64,000 bases of DNA, from NCBI GenBank assembly GCA_947493745.1, contig CANLSM010000013.1, forward strand, positions 31,181 through 95,180, read 5' to 3'. A program made the position numbers and the translations under genes. Below the pieces are notes generated by a model, which saw only the letters and a program-made list of their open reading frames with translations, searched no databases and was not told the origin of the DNA. Positions 28,232 through 36,926 of the stretch are shown piece by piece. Within the stretch, counting starts at the first letter, position 1, and each line of letters begins with the position of its first letter. This DNA is from an uncultured Paracoccaceae bacterium (GTDB lineage Bacteria > Pseudomonadota > Alphaproteobacteria > Rhodobacterales > Rhodobacteraceae).

Positions 28232-30040
28232 ATGGGGAGTGCGACTTTGGAACCAGCGGTATTGTTTGCGGTGATCGGGTGCCTGGGCATCGGGTCGCAA
28301 TGGCTGGCCTGGCGTTTGCAGATGCCCGCCATCGTGCTGATGCTGGCCGCAGGCGTTCTCGCTGGTCCGGTTTTCGGGCTGATCTCGCCTGATGAGGATT
28401 TCGGCGACCTCTTCCGTCCCATCGTTTCGGTCGCTGTTGCGGTAATCCTGTTCGAGGGCGGACTGACCCTCAATTTCAAGGAGTTAAGGGACGCAGGCCC
28501 GGCTGTGCGACGGCTGGTTTTCTCAGGCGCACCGCTGGCCTGGCTGTTCTCCACACTGGCGATCCGCTACGGGGCGGGGTTGAGTTGGGAAAGCTCCATC
28601 GTCTTTGGCGGCATCCTTGTGGTCACCGGTCCCACGGTCGTGACACCCCTTTTGAGGCAGGCGCGCCTGGCCCCGCGGCCTGCATCCATCCTGCGCTGGG
28701 AGGCGATTGTGAACGACCCGGTCGGCGCGCTCGCGGCGGTTCTGGCCTTTGAGGTCATCGCGGCGCTCTACGGGGCCTCGACACTGACCAAGGCGGCCGA
28801 ACATCTGGTGATCGGCGTGGTCGTTGCCAGCCTCGTCGGCTATGCGGCAGGCTGGCTGATTGCGAAGTCCTTCAAGCGCGCATGGGTGCCGGAATACATG
28901 AAGGTTCCGGTGCTGTTCGGGGCGGTTCTTGCGGTCTATGCCTCCACCGACAGCGTGCTGCACGAAAGCGGACTTCTGGCTGTCACGATCATGGGGATCT
29001 ATATCGCGAATGCGCATCTGCCCTCGCTGGAGGAGCTGAAGCGCTTCAAGGAACATATCACGATCATCCTGGTCTCGGGCGTGTTCATCCTGCTTGCCTC
29101 CTCGCTGAAATGGTCGATGGTGGCCGAGTTGAACTGGCGCGCGATAGCCTTTGTCTTCGCGATCGTGTTCCTCGCGCGCCCGCTGGCAGTCATTATCAGC
29201 CTCACCGGCACGGATCTGAGTTGGCCCGAGAAAGGCATCATTGCATGGATCGGCCCCCGTGGCGTGGTGGCCGTGGCTGTGGCCGGACTTTTCGGAGCGC
29301 GGCTGGAAGAGCTTGGCGTGCCTGATGGGCAGACGCTCGCTCCACTGGCTTTCGCGCTGGTTGCGGCGACGGTGGTGATCCATGGATTTTCCATGAAGCC
29401 GCTCTCTCGCGCGCTGGGCCTGACCTCGACGGAGCCGCCGGGAGTTTTGATCGTGGGCGGCTCTCGCTGGGCGGTGGATCTGGCCACCGACCTGCGCGAT
29501 GCCAAGATCCCGGTTCTGATGACAGACCGCAACTGGTTCCGGCTGCGTTACGCCCGTGAAGCCACGATCCCGGTCTATTTCGGCGAGATCCTATCGGAGG
29601 CAGCCGAACACACGCTCGATCTCAACCGATATGGCATGGTTTTCGCGGCCACCGACAATGACGCCTATAACGCGCTGATCTGTACGGAATTCGGGCCGGA
29701 ATTCGGGCGCAACAACGTCTTTCAGCTTGGCCGGCACGAACAGACCGAGGGCGACAAGGATCTTCCGGTGACCGTGGGGGGGCGGACCTTCGGGTCGGGC
29801 ACGGATTATGAGACCTACTGGCGTCGCCACTCCGATGGATGGGAGTTCACCACCACCCGGCTGGGCGAGGAGTATGGGCTCGACGCCTACCTTGCCGACC
29901 GGCCGGAGGTCGAGGTTCTGGGTCTGATCCGCGCCAAGGGAGATTTGGTCTTCTGGACCTCTGACGCGCAACGGAGTGCAGGCGAAGGGGATCGTGTGCT
30001 GGCGTTCTCACCGCCCAAGGACAAGGCCAACGGCAAGTGA
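28232..30040 (+). CDS. CPA1-type cation:proton antiporter with a C-terminal RCK/TrkA-N domain
   Basis: 602 residues. About 12 membrane segments cover residues 8-395, with ILFEGGLTLN, VVTGPTVVTPLLRQ and EAIVNDPVGA, the family's ion-binding region with the ND pair. After about residue 400 a nucleotide-binding domain follows: GVLIVGGSRWAVDLATDLRDAKIPVLMTDRNW, resembling TrkA-N. This layout suggests Na+/H+ or K+/H+ exchange gated by a nucleotide. It converges on the Mrp operon, 61 bases apart. Confidence 0.88.
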   Translation: MGSATLEPAVLFAVIGCLGIGSQWLAWRLQMPAIVLMLAAGVLAGPVFGLISPDEDFGDLFRPIVSVAVAVILFEGGLTLNFKELRDAGPAVRRLVFSGAPLAWLFSTLAIRYGAGLSWESSIVFGGILVVTGPTVVTPLLRQARLAPRPASILRWEAIVNDPVGALAAVLAFEVIAALYGASTLTKAAEHLVIGVVVASLVGYAAGWLIAKSFKRAWVPEYMKVPVLFGAVLAVYASTDSVLHESGLLAVTIMGIYIANAHLPSLEELKRFKEHITIILVSGVFILLASSLKWSMVAELNWRAIAFVFAIVFLARPLAVIISLTGTDLSWPEKGIIAWIGPRGVVAVAVAGLFGARLEELGVPDGQTLAPLAFALVAATVVIHGFSMKPLSRALGLTSTEPPGVLIVGGSRWAVDLATDLRDAKIPVLMTDRNWFRLRYAREATIPVYFGEILSEAAEHTLDLNRYGMVFAATDNDAYNALICTEFGPEFGRNNVFQLGRHEQTEGDKDLPVTVGGRTFGSGTDYETYWRRHSDGWEFTTTRLGEEYGLDAYLADRPEVEVLGLIRAKGDLVFWTSDAQRSAGEGDRVLAFSPPKDKANGK

Positions 30041-30101
30041 GACGGACAGGATGATGGGACTCCGGAGGCTCCGGTCTCATACGAACGTTGGGTAAGGTTG
30101 A

Positions 30102-30491
30102 CTACCCTTGCGCCGTCGGCTCGGTGCCCTGATCAGGCTCCGGCGATTTCAGCGTCGACCAGGTCTCGTCGCGAGGCGGCGATGGGGGCGTTTCGCAGGC
30201 GCGATGGTGAATGCCCACCTTGGCGATGAAATGCGCGGATATCGGCGCTGTGACGAACAGAAACGCCATGATCAGGATTTCGTGGATCGAGGTGTCTCCC
30301 ATGCGGAAAGAGTTGATCATCGATGCCAGCAACAGCATGCCAATGCCGACCGTTCCCACCTTGGTCGGGGCGTGCAGGCGCGTCATCGGATCATCGAACT
30401 TCAACAGTCCGATCACACCGACCAACACGAAACCGGATCCGATGAGCAGGCTGAGTGCGACAGCGTAGATCGCCAGAATCTGAGCAGTCAT
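30102..30491 (-). CDS. mnhG: Mrp-type Na+/H+ antiporter subunit G
   Basis: 129 residues, last gene of the operon. Three hydrophobic segments are seen, with GVIGLLKFDDPMTRLHAPTKVGTVGIG, the family's conserved stretch. The tail of about 30 residues is hydrophilic and proline-rich (SPPRDETWSTLKSPEPDQGTE). It overlaps mnhF by 4 bases. Confidence 0.93.
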   Translation of the reverse strand: MTAQILAIYAVALSLLIGSGFVLVGVIGLLKFDDPMTRLHAPTKVGTVGIGMLLLASMINSFRMGDTSIHEILIMAFLFVTAPISAHFIAKVGIHHRACETPPSPPRDETWSTLKSPEPDQGTEPTAQG

Positions 30492-30775
30492 TCGATGATG
30501 TCCCCCCTCAGGATGAAACGCGCCAGCGCGACCGTGGAGACAAACCCCAGCATGGCGATCAGCAGCGAAACCTCGAAGTAGATCTGCGCGCCCTGATGGA
30601 TGCCAAGCACGACGACCAGACCCAATGCGTTGATGACCATCGTATCAAGCGCAAGGATCCGATCGCCTGATGTGGGGCCAAGGACAAGCCGGACCATCGA
30701 GAGGATCTGGCCAAGCGCCAGGGCGCCAAAGGCGATGATGAGCGCGATGCCCATAAGTCCAGAAGCTGTCGTCAT
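30488..30775 (-). CDS. mnhF: Mrp-type Na+/H+ antiporter subunit F
   Basis: 95 residues, small integral membrane subunit with three hydrophobic segments. VRLVLGPTSGDRILALDTMVINALGL is the conserved core. The ATG at 30775 overlaps the mnhE stop. A reading starting at GTG 31120 is simply an open frame across mnhE. Confidence 0.93.
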   Translation of the reverse strand: MTTASGLMGIALIIAFGALALGQILSMVRLVLGPTSGDRILALDTMVINALGLVVVLGIHQGAQIYFEVSLLIAMLGFVSTVALARFILRGDIIE

Positions 30776-31272
30776 GAGAAAATCTCCAGCAGGCGGCGCT
30801 CGTAGCGCGTCTTGATTTCGTCTCTTACAGCATCGGCGTCGCTGGTGTGCAGCACATGCACGAGCAGGCTGTGTCCTTCGTCGGACAGGTCCGCCGATAC
30901 GGTGCCGGGGGTCAGCGTGATTGTCCCTGCAAGGACCGTTATGGCCTCGGGCTGGCGCAATTCGAGCGGCACCACGATCCAGGCCGGTTTGAGCTTCGAG
31001 TTTGGAACGGTGAGGACAATCCAGGCAACCTCCACGTTGGCGACAAGAATATCCCAGATCACCATGAAGCTGTAGCTGACCATCTTGCCAAGCCGGAACC
31101 CTTTGGGCGTATCGGGCCACCAGATCAGGGTCATCAGCGGTATGATGATGCCCAGAATGATGCCGAAGACCACCATCCCGGCGGAGATCTCGTTTTGCAG
31201 CAGTGTCCAGACCACCGCGAGGATGAGTGTCAGAAACGGGTGGGGGAGCAGCCGGCGGAATGCGCGTGTCAT
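30772..31272 (-). CDS. mnhE: Mrp-type Na+/H+ antiporter subunit E
   Basis: 166 residues. Two to three hydrophobic segments near the N-terminus are followed by VANVEVAWIVLTVPNSKLKPAWIVVPLELRQPEAITVLAGTITLTPGTVSADL, the conserved MnhE core. A soluble C-terminus (HVLHTSDADAVRDEIKTRYERRLLEIF) lies in the cytoplasm. The start at 31272 is one base after the mnhD stop; the upstream reading from 31395 overlaps mnhD. Confidence 0.92.
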   Translation of the reverse strand: MTRAFRRLLPHPFLTLILAVVWTLLQNEISAGMVVFGIILGIIIPLMTLIWWPDTPKGFRLGKMVSYSFMVIWDILVANVEVAWIVLTVPNSKLKPAWIVVPLELRQPEAITVLAGTITLTPGTVSADLSDEGHSLLVHVLHTSDADAVRDEIKTRYERRLLEIFS

Positions 31273-31273
31273 A

Positions 31274-32815
31274 TCAATAGCCCTCCTTCGGTTCGCTGAG
31301 TTTGCCTGGCGTGTCCACCACGGTCGAGACATATGTGTCGGGGGCGAAAAGCTGGGCTGCCATGATCGTCGTGTAGCCGTGTACCTGACCCGCAAAGACC
31401 GTGTGTGCGGTCAGCAGCGAGATCAGACCACCGACGGCAACATAGGACAGCGCGGTTGGCCGCACCGCCTCTGTCGGTTCGGCTGGCATCTCAATGCTGT
31501 GCGCCTTCCAGAAAAGCAGGCTGCCCGCCCGCGCAAAGCCCAGAATGCTGATCAGACTGGAGATCAGCACGACCGCCCAGACCCAGACCACAAGATCAGT
31601 GCCGAAGGCGGCGTCCAGCACCAGAAGCTTGCCGAGGAAGCCCGACAGCGGCGGCAGACCCGCCATGGCAATCGCACCTGCAAAGAAAAGCCCGGCCGTA
31701 AGTGCGGTTCCCATGACGGGCGGTTGAGGCGTGAGGTCCAGGTTCGCACGCCCGGTGCGCACAAGATCGGAGATCAGGAAGAGCGCGGCCCCGGCCAGCG
31801 TGGAGTGCACGATGTAATAAAGTGCAGCTGCAATGCCCGCCGGGGTAAAGAGCGCAATGGAGACCATCACCATGCCCATTGACCCGATTATGGAGAAGGC
31901 GACCAGCCGGTCCAGCCGCTTTGCCGCCAGCACACCTACCATCCCGATAGCAAGCGACACCAGTGCCGCGGGCAGGAGCCAGAAGTCGTGCAGGCCCGAG
32001 GTGACCTCCAGATCGGGCGGGAAGATCATCGTATAGACCCGGATGATCGCATAGGCGCCCACCTTCGTCATGATCGCGAAAAGGGCCGCGACCGGGGCAG
32101 GGGCCTCGGCATAGCTCGATGGCAGCCAGAAATGCAGCGGCACGACGGCGGCCTTGATCGCAAAGACCAGCAGCAGGAGCACCGCGGCAACCCGGATGCC
32201 TACGGTTTCCTCCGGGCCGATCAGGGTCACACGCCGGGCCAGATCGGCCATGTTGAGCGTTCCGGTCTCGGCATAGATCGAGCCGAGCGCAAAGAGAAAC
32301 AGGGTGGAGCCGATCAGGTTGAACAGCACATACTGGACGCCTGCGCGAAGTCGCGCATTGCCGCCCGCATGGATCATAAGGCCATAGGATGCGATCAGCA
32401 GGACCTCGAAGAACACGAAGAGGTTGAAGAGGTCTCCGGTCAGGAACGCGCCGGTAATCCCCATCAGCTGGAACTGAAAGAGGGCATGGAAATGCCGCCC
32501 GCGCTCGTCCCAGCCGGAGCCTATGGCGTAAAGCAGCACAAAGAGGGCGAGGATGACGGTGAGCAGCACCATCAGTGTCGAGAGCCGGTCCCCGACCAGC
32601 ACGATGCCAAAGGGCGCGGCCCAGTCGCTCAACTGATAGAGCAGCACGGTTCCGTCCGACACCTGCCAGGCCAGCCCTGCCGCGATGACGATGAGCGCCA
32701 GCACTCCGGCCAGAGAGAACACGCGCTGGATCCCGATGTGGTAGCGCGCGGCCAGAACGATGAACGGTGCAAGCAGTGCCGGCAGGATGATCGGGGCAAT
32801 GATCCAGTGTGTCAT
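31274..32815 (-). CDS. mnhD: Mrp-type Na+/H+ antiporter subunit D
   Basis: 513 residues, homologous to the proton-pumping subunits of complex I. About 14 hydrophobic segments are expected. Features include FQLMGITGAFLTGDLFNLFVFFEVLLIASYGLM, VVPLHFWLPSSYAEAPAPVAALFAIMTKVGAYAIIRV, with the key lysine and histidine region, and GLPPLSGFLGKLLVL. It overlaps mnhC by 4 bases. Confidence 0.94.
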   Translation of the reverse strand: MTHWIIAPIILPALLAPFIVLAARYHIGIQRVFSLAGVLALIVIAAGLAWQVSDGTVLLYQLSDWAAPFGIVLVGDRLSTLMVLLTVILALFVLLYAIGSGWDERGRHFHALFQFQLMGITGAFLTGDLFNLFVFFEVLLIASYGLMIHAGGNARLRAGVQYVLFNLIGSTLFLFALGSIYAETGTLNMADLARRVTLIGPEETVGIRVAAVLLLLVFAIKAAVVPLHFWLPSSYAEAPAPVAALFAIMTKVGAYAIIRVYTMIFPPDLEVTSGLHDFWLLPAALVSLAIGMVGVLAAKRLDRLVAFSIIGSMGMVMVSIALFTPAGIAAALYYIVHSTLAGAALFLISDLVRTGRANLDLTPQPPVMGTALTAGLFFAGAIAMAGLPPLSGFLGKLLVLDAAFGTDLVVWVWAVVLISSLISILGFARAGSLLFWKAHSIEMPAEPTEAVRPTALSYVAVGGLISLLTAHTVFAGQVHGYTTIMAAQLFAPDTYVSTVVDTPGKLSEPKEGY

Positions 32816-33168
32816 GACTGGCCCTCCGTCTGCTCATCCTCGTCTTCGGGCTGATCGTCCACATGGTCATCATCCGACCCAAGGAAGGCCCCAAGGCCGA
32901 TCATGACCACGACCGCGGTCATCCCGAACGAGATCACGATGGCCGTCAGCACAAGCGCCTGTGGCAGCGGATCGGTGTAGACCGTCATGTCATCGCGCAG
33001 AACCGGCGGGGCGCCGATGGTCAGCCGCCCTGAGGCGAACAGGAAGACATTCACCGCATATGTCAGCAGCGAAAGCCCCAGGATCACAGGGAAGGTCCGC
33101 AACCGCAGCATGAGGTAGATACCCCCTGCGGTCAGGATGCCGATGGCGGAGGCGACGATGAGTTCCAT
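32812..33168 (-). CDS. mnhC: Mrp-type Na+/H+ antiporter subunit C
   Basis: 118 residues, NuoK-like, with three hydrophobic segments. GIYLMLRLRTFPVILGLSLLTYAVNVFLF and DPLPQALVLTAIVISFGMTAVVVMI are the conserved parts. The C-terminal 20 residues are very acidic (DDDHVDDQPEDEDEQ). The ATG at 33168 lies one base after the mnhA stop; an in-frame ATG at 33183 would add five residues. Confidence 0.92.
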   Translation of the reverse strand: MELIVASAIGILTAGGIYLMLRLRTFPVILGLSLLTYAVNVFLFASGRLTIGAPPVLRDDMTVYTDPLPQALVLTAIVISFGMTAVVVMIGLGAFLGSDDDHVDDQPEDEDEQTEGQS

Positions 33169-33169
33169 G

Positions 33170-36049
33170 TCAGGCCCCCTCATTCACGGTTTCGGTGCGA
33201 CCCGTTGCCAGATCGTCCCGGGAGGGGTCGATATCCATCGGATGCTCGCTGTCGGTCACATGGGCGCGCCGGGCGAGCCGTGAGAAGCTTTCAAGCGACA
33301 GCATCACCGCACCGACAACCGACAGGAAGACGCCGAGATCAAAGAGGGCCGCCGTCGCCAACTCGAATTTCTCGAACGGCGGAATGCGGACATAGGTGAA
33401 ATAGGAGGTCAGGAAGGGCTCGCCCACGAACCACGCGCCGATGCCGGTGAAACCGGCGACCAGAACGCCTGCGCCGATCACTCCGTGATAGGGATACTTC
33501 AGTCGGGCCGATGTCCAGGCGAACCCGCTGGCCATGTACTGCATCACCACGGCGATCGAGACGATGAGACCGGCGATGAAGCCGCCGCCAGGCTCGTTAT
33601 GGCCTCTGAGGAAGATGTAGAACCCGACCATGAGGACGACCGGCATGATGACCCGCGTGAGCACCACCATCATCATGGGATGCATATCGCCCGCGCGCGG
33701 CTGATCCGGCTCGCGGTTCAGAAGGCGGGCCCGCACGGGTCCCCTCAGCAGCGTCTCGGTCAGCGCGTAGATCAGGAGCGCCGCGATACCGAGGACGATG
33801 ATCTCGCCATAGGTATCGAAGCCGCGGAAATCAACGAGAATAACGTTGACCACATTGGTGCCGCCGCCGCCTTTGTAGGAATTCGCCAGGTGAAACTCCG
33901 AGATCGGCGTGCTGACGGCATCGCGCAGCAGGTAGTGATGGGCCAGCGCAAAGGTGGCGAGACCACCGGCTGCGGCCACACCCGCATCCCGCACGCGGCG
34001 CAGCACCGAGCTTTCCACCGGCGTCTGATTGGGCAGGAAGTTCAGCGCAAGCAGCAGAAGGATGATCGTCACCACCTCGACAGTGAACTGTGTCATGGCC
34101 AGATCGGGCGCACTGAGGAAGACGAAGCCGATCGAGACCATCAGACCGACAATGCCGATCAGGATCAACGACAGGAAGCGGTTGCGGTGCAGGATCACCA
34201 TCCCGCAGGTCGCCGCCGCTAGCATCAGCCAGCCCGCGATCGGGACCGGTCCGGCGGGTTGTGGTGCGCGTGTGGGGGGCGCAACCGTTCCCGTGGTCCA
34301 CGCATAGAGGCCTGACACGATGATCGCGACTGATCCGATGGCAGCATAGCGTGTGAAAGCGCCGTTATGCAGGCCCAGGATAACCTTCCGGGCCAGCCGG
34401 GCCGCTGCCTCGACGATGCCCTCGAAAATCACCTTGGCCTCGGGGCGCGGGGTGGTTTCCCACAGACGCAGCAACGGCTTGAACACCGTCATCAGGATCA
34501 GACCCCCGACAACGGCTATGATGGACAGGAAGAGCGCCGGAACCAGCCCGTGCCATATCTTGAAATATGCCTTTGGCACCTCGGCCTCTCCGCCCAGAAG
34601 CGAGGCGGTTACGAGTTTCACGAAGGGCTCGGCCAGGAACGGCGCGACACCGATCACCACGACAAGAACCACCAGAATGCCGGGCGGCAACCACAGGCCC
34701 GATCCAGGATCATGCGGCTTGGCCGGGTAGTCATCGCGCACGGGACCGAGGAACACATGCCCGATCAGGCGGAAGCAATAGGCCGCGGAGAGAAGCGAGC
34801 CCAGTGTCGCAAGCGCTGGCACCAGCCACGGTATGCCGAAGAGAACCGTATGCGTCGTCTCTTCCAGCATCATCTCCTTGGACAAGAACCCGTTGAGCAG
34901 CGGTATCCCCGCCATCGAGAGTGCGGCCACCGTTGCGATCACGAAGGTGACCGGCATGAGTGTGCGCAGACCGCCCAGACGCCGGATATCGCGGGTATGG
35001 GCGCCGTGGTCGATGATCCCGGCGGACATGAAGAGCGCGGCCTTGAAGGTGGCGTGGTTCAGGATATGAAACACCGCCGCCATTGCGCCAAAGGCCGTGC
35101 CGGTCCCCAGAAGCATCGTGATCAGACCCAGATGACTGACCGTCGAGAAAGCAAGAAGCGCCTTCAGGTCATGCTTGAAAAGCGCAATAACTGCACCCAG
35201 AACCATCGTCACCAGCCCGGCGGTGGTCACGATCATGAACCATTCGGGTGTGCCGGACAGCACCGGCCACATCCGCGCCATCAGGAAGATGCCCGCCTTC
35301 ACCATGGTGGCCGAGTGCAGATAGGCCGAAACCGGTGTCGGGGCGGCCATCGCATGCGGCAGCCAGAAATGGAACGGGAACTGCGCCGATTTCGTGAAAC
35401 AGCCCATCAGGATCAGGATCAGCGCCGGAACATACAGCGGATCGGCCTGAATGAGCGCCCGGTTCTGCAGGATGACGCTCAGGTCATAGCTTCCGGCGAT
35501 CTGTCCTAGGATCAACATCCCGCCAATCATCGCCAGACCGCCCATTCCCGTCACGGTCAGGGCCATTCGTGCACCTTGCCTGCCTTCTGGCAGATGCTTC
35601 CAATATCCGATCAGCAGGAAGGACGAGAGGGAGGTCAGCTCCCAGAAGACCAGCAAAAGCAGGATATTGTCGCTCAGAACGATGCCCACCATCGCGCCCT
35701 GAAAGAGCAGCAGGTAGGTGAAGAACTCCCCCATATTGTCCTTGCGGCTGAGATAATGCCGCGCATAGGCAATGATCAGAAGTCCGATGCCGAGGATCAG
35801 CAGGGCAAAGAAAAAGCCCAATCCGTCCAGCATCAGCGTAAAGTTCAGTCCCAGCGACGGTATCCAGTCGACCCTGGCCATCACGACCTCGCCTGCCAGG
35901 ATTGCGGGCAGATTGGTCAGCAGACCGAAAAAGGCAGCCAGTGATACTGTGAACGTCACGCCCGCACAGGCTGATCGCCCGGCCGCGTTCATCAGACCCG
36001 GCAGCAATGCTCCGAAGAATGGCAGGGCAACGATCAAGAAGAGGGACAC
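33170..36049 (-). CDS. mnhA: Mrp-type Na+/H+ antiporter subunit A fused to subunit B
   Basis: 959 residues, the largest subunit. The NuoL-like N-terminal part (to about 640) holds LLLLVFWELTSLSSFLLIGYW, FPFHFWLPHAMAAPTPVSAYLHSATMVKAGIFLMARM and FKAALFMSAGIIDHGAHTRD. After about 640 comes the MrpA C-terminal and then an MnhB domain (RVIMPVVLMVGFYIFLRGHNEPGGGFIAGLI). An A-B fusion is normal in alphaproteobacterial Mrp (Pha) systems and explains why there is no separate mnhB. GTG at 36049 is chosen for AGGAG upstream. It is the first gene of the operon. Confidence 0.9.
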   Translation of the reverse strand: MSLFLIVALPFFGALLPGLMNAAGRSACAGVTFTVSLAAFFGLLTNLPAILAGEVVMARVDWIPSLGLNFTLMLDGLGFFFALLILGIGLLIIAYARHYLSRKDNMGEFFTYLLLFQGAMVGIVLSDNILLLLVFWELTSLSSFLLIGYWKHLPEGRQGARMALTVTGMGGLAMIGGMLILGQIAGSYDLSVILQNRALIQADPLYVPALILILMGCFTKSAQFPFHFWLPHAMAAPTPVSAYLHSATMVKAGIFLMARMWPVLSGTPEWFMIVTTAGLVTMVLGAVIALFKHDLKALLAFSTVSHLGLITMLLGTGTAFGAMAAVFHILNHATFKAALFMSAGIIDHGAHTRDIRRLGGLRTLMPVTFVIATVAALSMAGIPLLNGFLSKEMMLEETTHTVLFGIPWLVPALATLGSLLSAAYCFRLIGHVFLGPVRDDYPAKPHDPGSGLWLPPGILVVLVVVIGVAPFLAEPFVKLVTASLLGGEAEVPKAYFKIWHGLVPALFLSIIAVVGGLILMTVFKPLLRLWETTPRPEAKVIFEGIVEAAARLARKVILGLHNGAFTRYAAIGSVAIIVSGLYAWTTGTVAPPTRAPQPAGPVPIAGWLMLAAATCGMVILHRNRFLSLILIGIVGLMVSIGFVFLSAPDLAMTQFTVEVVTIILLLLALNFLPNQTPVESSVLRRVRDAGVAAAGGLATFALAHHYLLRDAVSTPISEFHLANSYKGGGGTNVVNVILVDFRGFDTYGEIIVLGIAALLIYALTETLLRGPVRARLLNREPDQPRAGDMHPMMMVVLTRVIMPVVLMVGFYIFLRGHNEPGGGFIAGLIVSIAVVMQYMASGFAWTSARLKYPYHGVIGAGVLVAGFTGIGAWFVGEPFLTSYFTYVRIPPFEKFELATAALFDLGVFLSVVGAVMLSLESFSRLARRAHVTDSEHPMDIDPSRDDLATGRTETVNEGA

Positions 36050-36189
36050 GGGAACTCCTAATCCGATGGTTTTGTTAACTTTGCCCAGAACTGCACCGGA
36101 TTTGCAAAGACTCAAGAGCAATCGACAGTCTTATTCAAGAATTCCGGCTTTCTGCCGGTCTGACGGCCAGCTTTGACGCAACATCCGGG

Positions 36190-36807
36190 CTATCTGGACA
36201 GCACTCTCTCGGCGATATCGGCCAGGATGAAATCCAGATCCAGATCTCCCCCCATATCGGCCAGCTTCTTGTCATAAAGGATGAAGGAGAGGCCGTGAAC
36301 GAAGCTCCAGAGCATGAAGCCCCTGCGCCGGACATCCGCGGTGATCCCGTTATCTCCAATGCATTTGGCAACTTCGCGCAGAACGATGCCGAAGGTCTCC
36401 TCGCCTGCGGCTTGAAGGCGCGGGTCTTCCAGCCCGTCTGTGAACCCGCCGAATTTCAGCCGGAAGACGCCAGGCTCTCTCAGTGCGAAGCTTACATATT
36501 CCCGGCCAAGCGCCTTGAGCCGAAGTGTCGAGCCCTCCGGGATGCCCTCAAGCGAGGCCAGCATGTCGGCGCGGTGACGCTCGGTGCCTTCAAGAACCAT
36601 GGCGATGAGCATCTCGTTCTTGTTCTTGAAGTGCTTGTAGGGGGCTGCGGTCGACACACCGGCAAGACGGCAGGCGTCGGAGACCGAGAAACCGTCGGGC
36701 CCCTTCTCCTCAACCAGTCTGCGGGTGGCCTCGATCAGCCCGGCGCGCAGATCACCATGATGATACGCGGCCTTCTGGAGTGGGTTTTCTTCTGCGCTTT
36801 CAGCCAT
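36190..36807 (-). CDS. TetR/AcrR-family transcriptional regulator
   Basis: 205 residues. The N-terminal helix-turn-helix is in GLIEATRRLVEEKGPDGFSVSDACRLAGVSTAAPYKHFKNKNEMLIAM. The C-terminal ligand domain has a WHG-like core (FMLWSFVHGLSFI). It is divergent from the RND efflux pair and is the natural candidate to bind the palindrome at 36885-36900, which overlaps that pair's promoter. Inducer unknown. Confidence 0.92.
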   Translation of the reverse strand: MAESAEENPLQKAAYHHGDLRAGLIEATRRLVEEKGPDGFSVSDACRLAGVSTAAPYKHFKNKNEMLIAMVLEGTERHRADMLASLEGIPEGSTLRLKALGREYVSFALREPGVFRLKFGGFTDGLEDPRLQAAGEETFGIVLREVAKCIGDNGITADVRRRGFMLWSFVHGLSFILYDKKLADMGGDLDLDFILADIAERVLSR

Positions 36808-36867
36808 CTGGGATGTTTTTTTTGTCTGACTCGATCATGATCCAATCTTTCGCAAATCACGTAGGAC

Positions 36868-36900
36868 TTGTCAAAGTAAGAGCGTCTAACATATGTTAGA
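36868..36900 (+). promoter_or_regulatory. Promoter with overlapping TetR-type operator
   Basis: TTGTCA (36868-36873) and TATGTT (36892-36897) are 18 bases apart, or ATATGT at 17. The perfect 16-base palindrome TCTAACATATGTTAGA (36885-36900) covers the -10. Just beyond, GTTAG-N5-CTAAC (36895-36909) gives an overlapping second dyad. Location between tetR and the efflux genes supports repression. Confidence 0.75.
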
Positions 36901-36926
36901 GAGACTAACTTTGCGAGGATTCGGAA

